Shown here in pieces: positions 35,823 to 44,718 of a stretch of DNA of 64,000 nucleotides. This DNA comes from Campylobacter sp. RM12651. GTDB taxonomy: Bacteria; Campylobacterota; Campylobacteria; Campylobacterales; Campylobacteraceae. The DNA lies in NCBI RefSeq assembly GCF_022369475.1, contig NZ_CP059600.1:1550001-1614000 (forward strand), in the 5' to 3' direction. Within the stretch, counting starts at the first letter, position 1. Each line of letters begins with the position of its first letter. A program made the translations under genes and the position numbers. Under the pieces are notes generated by a model, which was not told the origin of the DNA, ran no database searches, and was given only the letters and a program-made list of their open reading frames with translations.

Positions 35823-36865
35823 CTTAATTTAATAGTAATTAACGCTAAAACATTGCAAATAAATGCAATTAGCCAAAATCTAACTATGATTTTATTTTCA
35901 CTCCAACCAATTTGCTCAAAATGATGATGAATTGGAGCCATTTTGAAAATCCTTTTATGAAATATTTTAAAACTTCCAACTTGTAAAATAACGCTAATAG
36001 TCTCAAGAACAAAAACAAAACCTATTAAAATTAATAAAATCTCATTTTTTGAAATTATCGCTAAATATCCAACAATAGCTCCTAATGTAAGTGAACCGCT
36101 ATCTCCCATAAATACTTGTGCTGGATGACAGTTATACCATAAAAATCCTAGTAAAGCACCAATTAATGCAAGTGCAATTACAACGCATTCTTCACTCCCG
36201 CTTACTCTAGGTAACAATAAATAATTAGCATAAACAGCATTTGAGCTAAGATATAAAAACACTGATAATGTAAATAATGAAAACACACTAGGCACACAAG
36301 CAAGCCCATCAAGCCCATCAGTTAGATTAATAGCATTTGAGCTAGAAATTAACACCAATACCCAAAATAATAAAGCAAAATACTTCATATCAATTATAGG
36401 ATATTTATAAAATGGGACAAAAAGTTCTGTGCTAAAATTCCCATATATCATAATAGGTAATATTGTTATTAAAGACGCAATTAACATTAAAATCATTTTA
36501 GAGCGTGGTTTTAACCCAGCCTTATTTGCCTTTTTTAATACCTTGCCTAAATCATCAATTATTCCAATAGCACCAAAACAAACAATACACAAAATCGCAC
36601 TAAAACTATAAACATTAAATGTAGTAAAAACAAGACTAGATAATAAAGCAGCACAAATAAAAACAACCCCACCCATTGTAGGAGTATTAGATTTTTTTTG
36701 ATGATTTAGTGGTGCATCACTTAAAATTGGCTGATTTGCCCCTACACTCTTTGCCCAAGAAATAAAAAGTGGCATAATAATTAATGTAATAATAAACGAT
36801 AATAAAAACGCTAAAAAAGCCCTAACGCTAATGTAAGAAAATAAGTTTATATCAAGGTTAAACAT
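35819..36865 (-). CDS. mraY: Phospho-N-acetylmuramoyl-pentapeptide transferase
   Basis: It attaches phospho-MurNAc-pentapeptide to undecaprenyl phosphate, making lipid I. The 348-residue protein has ten helices and the conserved cytosolic motifs TPTMGGVVFI, NLTDGLDGLA, NCHPAQVFMGDSGSL and PIHHHFE. It is first in the mraY-murD unit and divergent from thiD across 97 bases. Confidence 0.96.
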   Translation of the reverse strand: MFNLDINLFSYISVRAFLAFLLSFIITLIIMPLFISWAKSVGANQPILSDAPLNHQKKSNTPTMGGVVFICAALLSSLVFTTFNVYSFSAILCIVCFGAIGIIDDLGKVLKKANKAGLKPRSKMILMLIASLITILPIMIYGNFSTELFVPFYKYPIIDMKYFALLFWVLVLISSSNAINLTDGLDGLACVPSVFSLFTLSVFLYLSSNAVYANYLLLPRVSGSEECVVIALALIGALLGFLWYNCHPAQVFMGDSGSLTLGAIVGYLAIISKNEILLILIGFVFVLETISVILQVGSFKIFHKRIFKMAPIHHHFEQIGWSENKIIVRFWLIAFICNVLALITIKLR

Positions 36866-36962
36866 TTTTGTTCCTAATAAATTTATAAAAAAGGCAAATA
36901 TTATAATAAAATTATAAATTTTTAGAGTATTATTTCTCTTTTAACCAATATAAGGAGTTTAT

Positions 36963-37745
36963 ATGTTAAATCCAGTTCTAACAATTGCAGGAAGTGATTG
37001 CAGTGGTGGTAGCGGACTTGAAGCTGATTTAAAAACCTTTACTATGCATAAAACTTTTGGAATGGCAGTAGTTTTAGGAGTATATGCTGTAAATACTCAA
37101 GGAGTTTATGGTGCTTGTGTTATGAATGAAGATATTGTATCGGCTCAATTTGATGCAGTATTTAAAGATATTCCACCAAAAGCACTAAAAACAGGATTAA
37201 TGGGGGATGCTAATTTAATAAGATTAACTATTGAAAAATTTAAAGAATATAAACCTAAAAATATAGTAATTGACCCTGTTATGTTTGCTAAAAGTGGTTT
37301 TAGATTAATAGGAGATGAAGATTTTAAGCTTTATGTAAATGAGTTTATCAAATTCGCTGATATTTTAACGCCTAACAAATTAGAAGCCGAACTTTTATGT
37401 GGATTTGAGATTAATTCTAAAGAAAAACTAAAAGATGCTGCTAAAAAATTAATAGACTTAGGTGCTAAAAGCGTGATTGCTAAAGGTGGAAAATATTTTG
37501 ATTTAGCGATAGATTATTTTTATGATGGAAAAGACTTTTACGAGCTTTACGGCAAACCTTTAAATACCACAAACGATCACGGAGCAGGATGCACTTTAAG
37601 TGCTTCTATAGCTGCTAATTTAGCTAATGGACTTTCTAAACTACAAGCTGTAAAAGATGCTAAATTATATACACAAAATGCAATGGAATTTGCTCCAAAC
37701 TTAGGAAGTGGCAGAGGCCCATTAAATCATATGTTTAATTTATAA
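36963..37745 (+). CDS. thiD: Hydroxymethylpyrimidine/phosphomethylpyrimidine kinase
   Basis: A ribokinase-fold kinase for the thiamine pyrimidine branch. The 260-residue sequence has TIAGSDCSGGSGLEADLKTF near the N-terminus, KTGLMGD, VIDPVMFAKSG, TPNKLEAELL and the catalytic loop NDHGAGCTLSAS. The usual ThiD loop reads GTGCTL; Ala replaces Thr here. AAGGAG precedes the ATG. The 97-base upstream gap is too short and lacks the conserved parts of a TPP riboswitch. A pyridoxal kinase role is less likely. Confidence 0.88.
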   Translation: MLNPVLTIAGSDCSGGSGLEADLKTFTMHKTFGMAVVLGVYAVNTQGVYGACVMNEDIVSAQFDAVFKDIPPKALKTGLMGDANLIRLTIEKFKEYKPKNIVIDPVMFAKSGFRLIGDEDFKLYVNEFIKFADILTPNKLEAELLCGFEINSKEKLKDAAKKLIDLGAKSVIAKGGKYFDLAIDYFYDGKDFYELYGKPLNTTNDHGAGCTLSASIAANLANGLSKLQAVKDAKLYTQNAMEFAPNLGSGRGPLNHMFNL

Positions 37746-37747
37746 AA

Positions 37748-37770
37748 AGGCAAAATATATAATTTTGCCT
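37748..37770. terminator. Bidirectional hairpin between thiD and the autotransporter-like gene
   Basis: AGGCAAAAT / ATTTTGCCT, a perfect 9-bp stem with a 5-base loop, lies between convergent stop codons and overlaps the stop of the minus-strand gene. Confidence 0.6.
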
Positions 37771-40192
37771 AAAACTTATATCCAAAACCCATTCTAAAAA
37801 AATAAGAATTAAATTCTTTAAAAAACTGCTTACTTAAATCAATATCCAAACTTAAACTATCATTTAATAAATACTTAGTTTGTATTCCAAGCTCAAAACT
37901 ATTAAGATTTTTAAAATATAGATTTTCTTTAGAATATCCATCACTTATAATAAGCAATTTATCCTTGCTTAAGCTTTTAAAATAATTACTATTTAGAGAA
38001 AATGCAAAATCATTGTTAAGATATTCTAAAGCAAAACCTAATTTTAAAAAGCAATTATTTTGCCTTTTAAATAAAGCTTTTATATATTCATTTTTATATT
38101 TTGTCTTTGGTAAGTATTCAAAAACAAAAGCAATATTTGGCTTATATACAAAATAATTTTCATAACTTAATCCAAATTCTACTTTTGAATTAACGCTAAA
38201 ATAATCTTTATTTATAATCCCTAAATCATCAAGATTTATCGCAACTTCGTGCTCATTGTATTTAAAATCAGTATTTATATAAAAATTATCAAAATTAAAA
38301 TTAGCATAAAATCCGCCGCCATAGATTTTATGATTTTTGCTTTCATTATTTAAGCTATATAAAAATAATCCTAAATTATTATAAAAATAATTATATTCAT
38401 TAGATTTATTTATTTTTATTAGATTTAGCCAATAATTTATATCATTTATATCCCCACTTAAATACTCATAATCTAAATAATCAAACCTTTTGCTATCAAA
38501 ATTTAATCTTGAAATAGAATAATTTAATAAATCTTCTTTATAGAATTTATTTTTTATATTATTAATTAGCTTTTTATCCACACCAATTTTTGCAATATCG
38601 GGATTTTTTGCTGTAATTTTATTTATTGCATTATTTTCTAAATTCTTTTTATATTTATCATCAAATAATTCATTAATATCGCTAATATTTAAAGAGTTAA
38701 AATCCCCTATCCCAAGCAAAAAAGCTCCATTTTGCTCTTTTTTTACTATTACTTCTTTATCAAAACCAAAAACACTAAAGCCTTTTATAGTATATACAGC
38801 AAAATCTTTACTTAAATCCTTACTACTCCTTGCTAAAAGTAAAGGGAAAAATCCTAAATTATTTTGATAATTTACAATTTTTATATCATTATTTACGCCT
38901 TTTATCTCTTCATCAACGACAATAGCCCCACTAAAACCATCATTAAAATAAAGAACAAAATTATTATTATTAGCTTCTAGTGTTTTAGCTCTAAAACCAC
39001 CATAAATTGATGAAGAATTTAAAATCAAATTATCAAAAATCATATTTTTTGAATTAATTGTAGAATTATTGATTTTCGCATTTTTTACTTTTAATTCTTC
39101 ATTAGCTAAATTACTATAAGCAATCTCAATATCCCCACCTAAAATATCAGCATTAATAGCAGATGCGTTAGCATAAAAATACGCATTATCGCTTTGAGTA
39201 ATGGTATTATTAAAAGTAGATTTATAACTTGTAAAAAATCCACTATTATTTATCTTTTCAAAACTAGAATAAATACTATCTACATTTAAAGTATTTTCTA
39301 ATTGATTTTTAAACTTAAAATTGCTTCCTACTAAATCGCCATTATTAATAACCCTATCATTAAAGGTAATATCATTTCCTATAACCCAGCCATTAATATC
39401 ATTATCTAATTCTTTATTAAAAGTAGTAATATCACCTAAAATCATACCATCATTATAAGTATTTGCAAAAGTTAAATTCTCTCCAGAAATAGTGCTATTT
39501 TGATTATTTTTTAGATTATTTTTAAATTCTAAAAAATCCCCATTGATAGTATCATTATTGATTACTTCGCCAATAAATTCTGCATTATTTACATCCATAA
39601 CAGCATTATTAATCACTTCATTAAAACTAGCTTTATTATCTATAAAAATATATGAATTATTTTCTAAAGTTGATTTAAATGATAAATTATTTCCAGATAT
39701 AAGCCCATCAGTATCATTTAAAACATCTCCATTAAAAGTATTGTTATCTCCAAAAATCCAGCCTTCTTGAAAGTTAATAAAATCATAAAAAATATTATCA
39801 TCTCCATAAATTAAGCCATAATTTTGCATATTAAAAAAATTATTATGATTAGCTTCTATCATTCCATCATATAGATTAAAAAACTCTTGATTTGTAGTAG
39901 TATTGGTGCTTAAGAAATATCCATTATTAACAAACATTTGAATATTATGAAATGAGCCTTCAAAAAATCCACCATTATACACCTCATTAAAAGTAGAAAA
40001 ATTACCACTTAAAGTAGCACCAAAATTATTATTAAAAACACCAGAAAATTGATTTTTATCACTATTTATGACGCCTTCATTATCTATATCTTCATTTGTA
40101 ATTATCTGATTTGAAATCACTTCATTTTCATTGATAATTAAAGCATTTAAAAAAGTTAAACTAAATAAAAATAACAAATATTTTTTAAACAA
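37769..40192 (-). CDS. Autotransporter-like surface protein with Asn-rich repeats
   Basis: An 807-residue protein. Signal peptide MFKKYLLFLFSLTFLNA; then about residues 20-390 of degenerate 18-22-residue repeats of the form N-x-x-x-[ILV]-x-G-[DN]-x-x-x-F-[NK] (for example GDITTFNKELDNDINGW, GNDITFNDRVINNGDL), expected to form a beta-helix; then a less regular region and a C-terminal beta-barrel of about 250 residues ending FFRMGFGYKF. This is the layout of type V secreted proteins. The passenger lacks a recognisable protease or adhesin motif. Ligand and role unknown. The 170 bases upstream hold only AT-rich sequence. Confidence 0.8.
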   Translation of the reverse strand: MFKKYLLFLFSLTFLNALIINENEVISNQIITNEDIDNEGVINSDKNQFSGVFNNNFGATLSGNFSTFNEVYNGGFFEGSFHNIQMFVNNGYFLSTNTTTNQEFFNLYDGMIEANHNNFFNMQNYGLIYGDDNIFYDFINFQEGWIFGDNNTFNGDVLNDTDGLISGNNLSFKSTLENNSYIFIDNKASFNEVINNAVMDVNNAEFIGEVINNDTINGDFLEFKNNLKNNQNSTISGENLTFANTYNDGMILGDITTFNKELDNDINGWVIGNDITFNDRVINNGDLVGSNFKFKNQLENTLNVDSIYSSFEKINNSGFFTSYKSTFNNTITQSDNAYFYANASAINADILGGDIEIAYSNLANEELKVKNAKINNSTINSKNMIFDNLILNSSSIYGGFRAKTLEANNNNFVLYFNDGFSGAIVVDEEIKGVNNDIKIVNYQNNLGFFPLLLARSSKDLSKDFAVYTIKGFSVFGFDKEVIVKKEQNGAFLLGIGDFNSLNISDINELFDDKYKKNLENNAINKITAKNPDIAKIGVDKKLINNIKNKFYKEDLLNYSISRLNFDSKRFDYLDYEYLSGDINDINYWLNLIKINKSNEYNYFYNNLGLFLYSLNNESKNHKIYGGGFYANFNFDNFYINTDFKYNEHEVAINLDDLGIINKDYFSVNSKVEFGLSYENYFVYKPNIAFVFEYLPKTKYKNEYIKALFKRQNNCFLKLGFALEYLNNDFAFSLNSNYFKSLSKDKLLIISDGYSKENLYFKNLNSFELGIQTKYLLNDSLSLDIDLSKQFFKEFNSYFFRMGFGYKF

Positions 40193-40334
40193 TATAAACC
40201 TTTATATAAAAATAATTTTTAATTATATTTAAAAATTAGCTAATATTAAAATATCAAAATAATATTTTAAATTCTAATTTAATTGTTTATATAATATTTA
40301 TAATTATTTTCAATTATTCTTAAGAAATGATTTT

Positions 40335-40340
40335 TATAAT
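40335..40340 (+). promoter_or_regulatory. Putative -10 box for the metal-binding operon
   Basis: TATAAT preceded by a T-rich stretch, 22 bases before ATG 40363, with AAGGAG between. Typical of Campylobacter sigma70 promoters, which lack a -35 box. Confidence 0.4.
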
Positions 40341-40362
40341 TAATATTTTTTAAGGAGAATGT

Positions 40363-40620
40363 ATGAAAAAATTATTATTTGTGTCAATTTTATCAAGTTT
40401 AGCTTTTGCTGATGTAAGTTATTTATTAAATGTAAAAAATATGGGTTGCAATGGTTGTGCTAAAAAAATAATAGAAGCGTCTAAAAGTATTGCTGAAGTT
40501 AAAGATTATAAGGCTGATTTTAATTCTAAAGATTTAGTTATTACTTTTGCTAAAGATGTAGATATTAAAGCAATAGTAGAAAAAATCAACGAAATCGGCT
40601 ATAAAGCAGTGCAACAATGA
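40363..40620 (+). CDS. Exported heavy-metal-associated (HMA) domain protein, MerP/CopZ-like
   Basis: An 85-residue protein: signal peptide MKKLLFVSILSSLAFA, then a single ferredoxin-like HMA domain with the metal site M27-G-C29-N-G-C32. Cytosolic CopZ-type chaperones share this site, but the signal peptide places this copy in the periplasm, as for MerP. It probably binds a soft metal such as Cu(I), Zn or Hg. It overlaps a second HMA-like gene by 4 bases (ATGA), which overlaps a TonB-dependent receptor gene, so all three form one operon. Confidence 0.88.
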   Translation: MKKLLFVSILSSLAFADVSYLLNVKNMGCNGCAKKIIEASKSIAEVKDYKADFNSKDLVITFAKDVDIKAIVEKINEIGYKAVQQ

Positions 40621-40856
40621 AAGCATTTTTTATAATGCTTTTAGCACTTAATCTTAATGCAAATGTTTATTTTATAAAAGATATGGCTTGTGAAGTTTGT
40701 GTTGATTTTATTAGTTTTTGTGCTAGTAAAGTTAGCAAAAATTATAAAGTAGATTTAAATTCTAAAACTCTAAAAATAAGTGATAAAACTTATGATGAAA
40801 AATCACTTTTAAAATGTTTAGCAAAAGATGGCTATGAAGCAATTTTGCAAAAATAA
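40617..40856 (+). CDS. Second exported HMA-like metal-binding protein
   Basis: A 79-residue protein with a short signal peptide (MKAFFIMLLALNLNA) and the metal motif M23-A-C25-E-V-C28, followed by a shortened, diverged HMA fold ending DGYEAILQK, which echoes the first protein's IGYKAVQQ. Two extra Cys (FCAS, LLKCL) may add ligands. The pair looks like a duplication followed by divergence. ATGA overlap upstream and a 29-base overlap with the receptor gene downstream. Confidence 0.83.
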   Translation: MKAFFIMLLALNLNANVYFIKDMACEVCVDFISFCASKVSKNYKVDLNSKTLKISDKTYDEKSLLKCLAKDGYEAILQK

Positions 40857-43188
40857 AATTAGGCTAAGCATATTTTTAGCTACATATATTTATGCAAATA
40901 CCTTAGATGAAATCAATATTAATGCAGTGCAAAATATTGATTATTTAGAATTTTCTAACACTATTTACAATAAAGCCTATCTTAATACTCAAATAAAACA
41001 AAATCACACTTTAGATGAACTTATCAAAAATCATACAAATATAAGAATTACTACTAAAGATAGCGATAATTCAAATTCTTTAAAGCCAGATGATTTTTCA
41101 ATCAATGGTGCTAAAACCTATCAAAATCAAATGTTTATAGATGGAATAAACATAACAAGCACCATTCAACCAGCTATGTCAAAAACGCTATATAAAAATG
41201 TCTGGTATAACCCATCTCTTGGTTCATATTCGCTTAATATAGATAGCGAAATTATAGATAATTTAAGCATTTATGATAGTTTTGTAAGTGCTAGTTATGG
41301 TGGATTTTTAGGTGGAGTAATTGATGCAAAAATCAAAAGCCCATCAAAAAATCCAAGTGGTGGATTTAGTCTTGGATATAGCTTTCAAGATAATATTTTT
41401 ATAGATGATAAAATAAGGCAAAAATATTCTAGTGGATATGGTTATCAAGATTTTAGTAATTATTATAAAAGATATTTCAGTGCTAATTTTAGCTCATATT
41501 TAAATGATACTTTTGGAATTTTATTTTTTATAAGTAGTAATTATTCAAATACAAAAATAAAACAAAAAGATATATACACAATAAATAAAATCAGCGATAC
41601 AAATAACTTAATTTTGCTAAAAACTCAAAAAGATTATGATAACCATATTCTTAGCTCAACTTTTATTTATAATCCTTATTTAATAAATCAATTTCAAGAA
41701 GGCGTAATTGATTCTAATATGAAAGTAAATTATGGTGGATTTAGCCTAGCTTTTAATCTTGAAAGTGAATTAAAAAATATAAATCTTAATCAGCATTTAT
41801 CATTTTTAAAATCAAATTCTTCAAGAATTTATGATAAAAAAGTTCAGTATCAATTCATCTTACCTTCAGGTATAAAGCAAAGTTATGGTGGGCTAGGAGA
41901 TACCTTACAAACTGAAAAATCATATCAATATAAATTAGACGCTAAAACTAATGAATTTAAAAATAATGATTTAGAATATAGCTTTAATTTTGGTTTTGAA
42001 CTTAGTAAAAATCAAGGCAAAATAAATAGAATTAATCCTTATACAAGATATGAAAAACCAATTGATATTCTAGCTTGTAAAGAAAATGATATTAGTTGCA
42101 TAAATAATCAATATTTTTCATATTATGAAACACATTTTGCAAAAGCTAAAAAATCAATAAATAACTACGCTCAATTTATACAAAGCGATATTAAATATCA
42201 TAATTTTAGATTTAGATTAGGTCTTAGAAATGATTATGATAGCCTTAGCAAAAGATTTAATATAGCCCCTAGAACAGGACTTGAGTATTATTTAAATGAT
42301 AATCAATTTTTAGGATTTGGATTTAATAAATATTATGATAAAGGGCTTTTAGCTTATATTTTATATGATGATTATTTTAGTGGATATGAAGAGTATTCAA
42401 GAATTGATTATAATAGCCCTTGGATACAAGATACAAAATGGCAAAAAGATAGAGTTTTTATGGGATTAAAAAGCCCTTATGCTAATGAGTTTAGCCTATA
42501 TTACAACGCAGAATTTAAATATTTTAAAATGCTATTAAAATACATTAAACGCAAAACTTATAATGAAATTTATTCAGCAAATCAAGAAGAATTAGGCTTA
42601 GAAAGTATAAAAGATACTGATAATAATTATAAAGTTTATTATAATGGCAAAAAAACAGCTAATGATATTGTAAGTCTTAATTTATCTAGCAATGAAATTA
42701 GTATATTTAATACTAAAAATTATTTTGATTTAAATCTTAGCTATCTACATAAAAAAGGTAGTGCGACTAATTATTTAAGCACAACTGGTAAAAACATAAT
42801 CTATAATGGTAAAACTATAAAATCAAGCGAATTGCCATTTGTTTATGAGCCTTTTATAGCTAATTTTACTCATAATTTATTTTATGATAATTTTAACTTG
42901 ATTAATGAAATCACTTATCATTCAGCGAAAAATGATTTATATTCACAATACGATAAGAATTTAAATATGCAAATATTTAGCGATACTAAACTTAAGTCAT
43001 ATTTGAATTGGAATTTAGGATTTGGTTATACTAAAAATATTAAAAATACTAAATTAAAAATAAGTTTTAATATCTTAAATATTTTAAATAGCAAAAATAA
43101 AATCAGCGTATTTAATTGCAATAACGAATTATGTTATAAATACGCTAATTCAAGGCTATATACTTTTAATCTAAATTATAATTTTTAA
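40828..43188 (+). CDS. TonB-dependent outer-membrane receptor linked to HMA proteins
   Basis: A 786-residue receptor. Signal peptide up to about residue 24 (LSIFLATYIYA), a TonB-box-like stretch DEININA, a plug domain with SINGAKTYQNQMFIDGINI, and a long beta-barrel ending YTFNLNYNF with terminal Phe. Two Cys pairs (ACKENDISC, NCNNELC) lie in loops and may form disulfides or bind metal. ATG 40828 overlaps the preceding gene; ATG 40834 is an alternative. Overlap with two secreted HMA proteins suggests metal or metal-complex uptake. Substrate unknown; copper or zinc is inference. Confidence 0.85.
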   Translation: MAMKQFCKNKIRLSIFLATYIYANTLDEININAVQNIDYLEFSNTIYNKAYLNTQIKQNHTLDELIKNHTNIRITTKDSDNSNSLKPDDFSINGAKTYQNQMFIDGINITSTIQPAMSKTLYKNVWYNPSLGSYSLNIDSEIIDNLSIYDSFVSASYGGFLGGVIDAKIKSPSKNPSGGFSLGYSFQDNIFIDDKIRQKYSSGYGYQDFSNYYKRYFSANFSSYLNDTFGILFFISSNYSNTKIKQKDIYTINKISDTNNLILLKTQKDYDNHILSSTFIYNPYLINQFQEGVIDSNMKVNYGGFSLAFNLESELKNINLNQHLSFLKSNSSRIYDKKVQYQFILPSGIKQSYGGLGDTLQTEKSYQYKLDAKTNEFKNNDLEYSFNFGFELSKNQGKINRINPYTRYEKPIDILACKENDISCINNQYFSYYETHFAKAKKSINNYAQFIQSDIKYHNFRFRLGLRNDYDSLSKRFNIAPRTGLEYYLNDNQFLGFGFNKYYDKGLLAYILYDDYFSGYEEYSRIDYNSPWIQDTKWQKDRVFMGLKSPYANEFSLYYNAEFKYFKMLLKYIKRKTYNEIYSANQEELGLESIKDTDNNYKVYYNGKKTANDIVSLNLSSNEISIFNTKNYFDLNLSYLHKKGSATNYLSTTGKNIIYNGKTIKSSELPFVYEPFIANFTHNLFYDNFNLINEITYHSAKNDLYSQYDKNLNMQIFSDTKLKSYLNWNLGFGYTKNIKNTKLKISFNILNILNSKNKISVFNCNNELCYKYANSRLYTFNLNYNF

Positions 43189-43212
43189 ATTAGTGCAATT
43201 AAGCACTAATTT
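43187..43212. terminator. Bidirectional hairpin between receptor gene and tonB
   Basis: AAATTAGTGC / GCACTAATTT, a perfect 10-bp stem with a 6-base loop between convergent stops, with T tracts on both sides. Confidence 0.65.
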
Positions 43213-43908
43213 TTAATGTAAGCTAAACTTAAGCGGCACACTAATATCTAAAACTCTTTCATAACGCTTAAATTTCGCTATCTCAACGCTTTTAATCCCT
43301 GCTTTATTTAGATTTTCATATTTTGATGGCTTAAGTATTTTTATATTTTTTGCCTTACCATAATCATAGGTAAATCCTACAACCACTACTCCTTGCTCAC
43401 GCCTTTTTCTTGAACTCATAGGATAATTGCTCTTAGCAGTTTTATTTAAAACTGATTGAATATGAGAGATTAATTCATCTTGATTATTCCCACCTGCAGG
43501 AGTATTATTACTAATTGTAGTAGTTGGTTTAGCTTCATTTATCTTGCTTGCTAAAGGTTCGTTTTGAGATGTGATTGGCTCATCTTGAGTTTTTTTAATT
43601 TCTTTTACTTCTTGCTTTGGTTTTGGTTTTTTATGGTGCTTTTTTTTAGGTTTTAAAGCAAATTTTTCTTCTTTTATCTCTTCTTTGATTATTTCTTCTT
43701 TTATTTCTTTTACTTCTTCAATTATTTCTTCTTTAACAGCATTTTGGGGTATGCTAGGAGCATAAAAAAGCACCGCTAAAGCTTTATCATTTTTAATCTC
43801 ACTTGTCTTTACATCAATTCTAAAAAAACACGCCAACAAAACCGCATGAACTAAAAAGGAGATGAAAAATGCGATTTTATTTTTCTGTTGCAATAGCAAA
43901 ATTTTCAT
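43213..43908 (-). CDS. tonB: Energy transducer TonB
   Basis: A 231-residue protein: N-terminal anchor (IAFFISFLVHAVLLACFF), Lys/Glu/Pro-rich periplasmic spacer (EEVKEIKEEIIKEEIKEE, KPKKKHHKKPKPK) and a C-terminal TonB domain (YPMSSRKRREQGVVVVGFTYDYGKAKNIKIL). It couples inner-membrane proton motive force to outer-membrane receptors. It overlaps exbD by 32 bases and is last of exbB-exbD-tonB. Confidence 0.93.
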   Translation of the reverse strand: MKILLLQQKNKIAFFISFLVHAVLLACFFRIDVKTSEIKNDKALAVLFYAPSIPQNAVKEEIIEEVKEIKEEIIKEEIKEEKFALKPKKKHHKKPKPKQEVKEIKKTQDEPITSQNEPLASKINEAKPTTTISNNTPAGGNNQDELISHIQSVLNKTAKSNYPMSSRKRREQGVVVVGFTYDYGKAKNIKILKPSKYENLNKAGIKSVEIAKFKRYERVLDISVPLKFSLH

Positions 43909-44251
43909 GCTTTAACTCTTTTAAAATATCCACTATTTTTACAAAATGTTTATAACTAGCGTTCTCATCAGAGCGTAAAATTACAATTTCATCTTTACTA
44001 ATGCTTGATAATTTTGTCTTTAATTCATCTACGCTAAGCAAACTTTCATTATAAAATATCTCGCCAGTTTCATTAATACTTATAAATACTTTTTGCTTAT
44101 CATCAATGCTTACGCTATTTTCTGATTTTGGTAAGTTTATAGCGATTTTTTCTTCTGCTATAAAGGTGCTAACACTTAAAACAATGCAAAGTAAAACTAG
44201 CATAATATCAATAAATGGAACTAGATTTAAGCCTTCTTTATTTACTCTCAT
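43877..44251 (-). CDS. exbD: Biopolymer transport protein ExbD
   Basis: I start at ATG 44251 (MRVNKEGLNLVPFIDIMLVLLCIVL), which has AAGGA upstream; the longer frame to 44284 is out of line with the family. 124 residues: one helix with the proton-path Asp in PFIDIMLVLL and a periplasmic domain. Partner of ExbB and TonB in the inner membrane. Overlaps exbB by 14 bases. Confidence 0.93.
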   Translation of the reverse strand: MRVNKEGLNLVPFIDIMLVLLCIVLSVSTFIAEEKIAINLPKSENSVSIDDKQKVFISINETGEIFYNESLLSVDELKTKLSSISKDEIVILRSDENASYKHFVKIVDILKELKHENFAIATEK

Positions 44252-44666
44252 TATTTTCCTTAAATCTTGATAATACAACATCAACTTTTCTAATAAATGC
44301 GTTATATATCATAAGAGTTGGGATTGCCACAACAAGTCCAAGTGCTGTTGCTTTTAGTGCTAGCGAAAGCCCTAGCATAATACTTTTTGCGTCCATAGTA
44401 GCCGCATTTGCCATATCATAAAATGTAATCATTATGCCTATTACCGTGCCAAGCAAACCTATATAAGGAGCGTTTTGATAAACGATGTAAAGACAGGTGA
44501 GATTTTTACTAAGTGCTATTTCTAATTCATCTTTACATTTATAATTTTTAATATCAATATTTTTAAAAAATATTAGCCTTTCAATACTAAATGCCAAAAC
44601 TAAAAAGCTCATAAAAAATAATATCGCAAACACAAAATAATCTAAATATTCTTTTAAAAATTCCAC
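44238..44666 (-). CDS. exbB: Biopolymer transport protein ExbB
   Basis: A 142-residue three-helix protein with the MotA/TolQ/ExbB signatures YIGLLGTVIGIMITFYDM and LSLALKATALGLVVAIPTLMIYNAF. It forms the proton channel with ExbD and powers TonB. It is the first gene of exbB-exbD-tonB. A strong terminator-like hairpin separates it from the receptor gene upstream, so it may have its own promoter. Confidence 0.94.
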   Translation of the reverse strand: MEFLKEYLDYFVFAILFFMSFLVLAFSIERLIFFKNIDIKNYKCKDELEIALSKNLTCLYIVYQNAPYIGLLGTVIGIMITFYDMANAATMDAKSIMLGLSLALKATALGLVVAIPTLMIYNAFIRKVDVVLSRFKENNESK

Positions 44667-44689
44667 ATTTTCTCCTAATAATTGATATT

Positions 44690-44717
44690 CTAAAAAAGGC
44701 TAAAAAGCCTTTTTTAG
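44690..44717 (-). terminator. Terminator between the second TonB receptor and exbB
   Basis: CTAAAAAAGGC / GCCTTTTTTAG, an 11-bp perfect stem with a 6-base loop, starts 2 bases after the receptor stop codon. On the minus strand the stem itself contains the T tract. It should at least attenuate read-through into exbB. Confidence 0.65.
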
Positions 44718-44718
44718 T

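Noticed and set aside
36866-36962. TPP riboswitch before thiD
   Set aside because: The gap is only 97 bases, is shared with the divergent mraY promoter and lacks the conserved thi-box bases.
40290-40330. Fur box upstream of the HMA/TonB-receptor operon
   Set aside because: ATAATTATTTTCAATTATT looks Fur-like but the halves are not inverted, and such AT strings are common by chance here.
40828-40856. Frameshift between the second HMA gene and the receptor gene
   Set aside because: The 29-base overlap could suggest an error, but both frames have proper starts, signal peptides and complete domains, so overlapping genes are the simpler reading.
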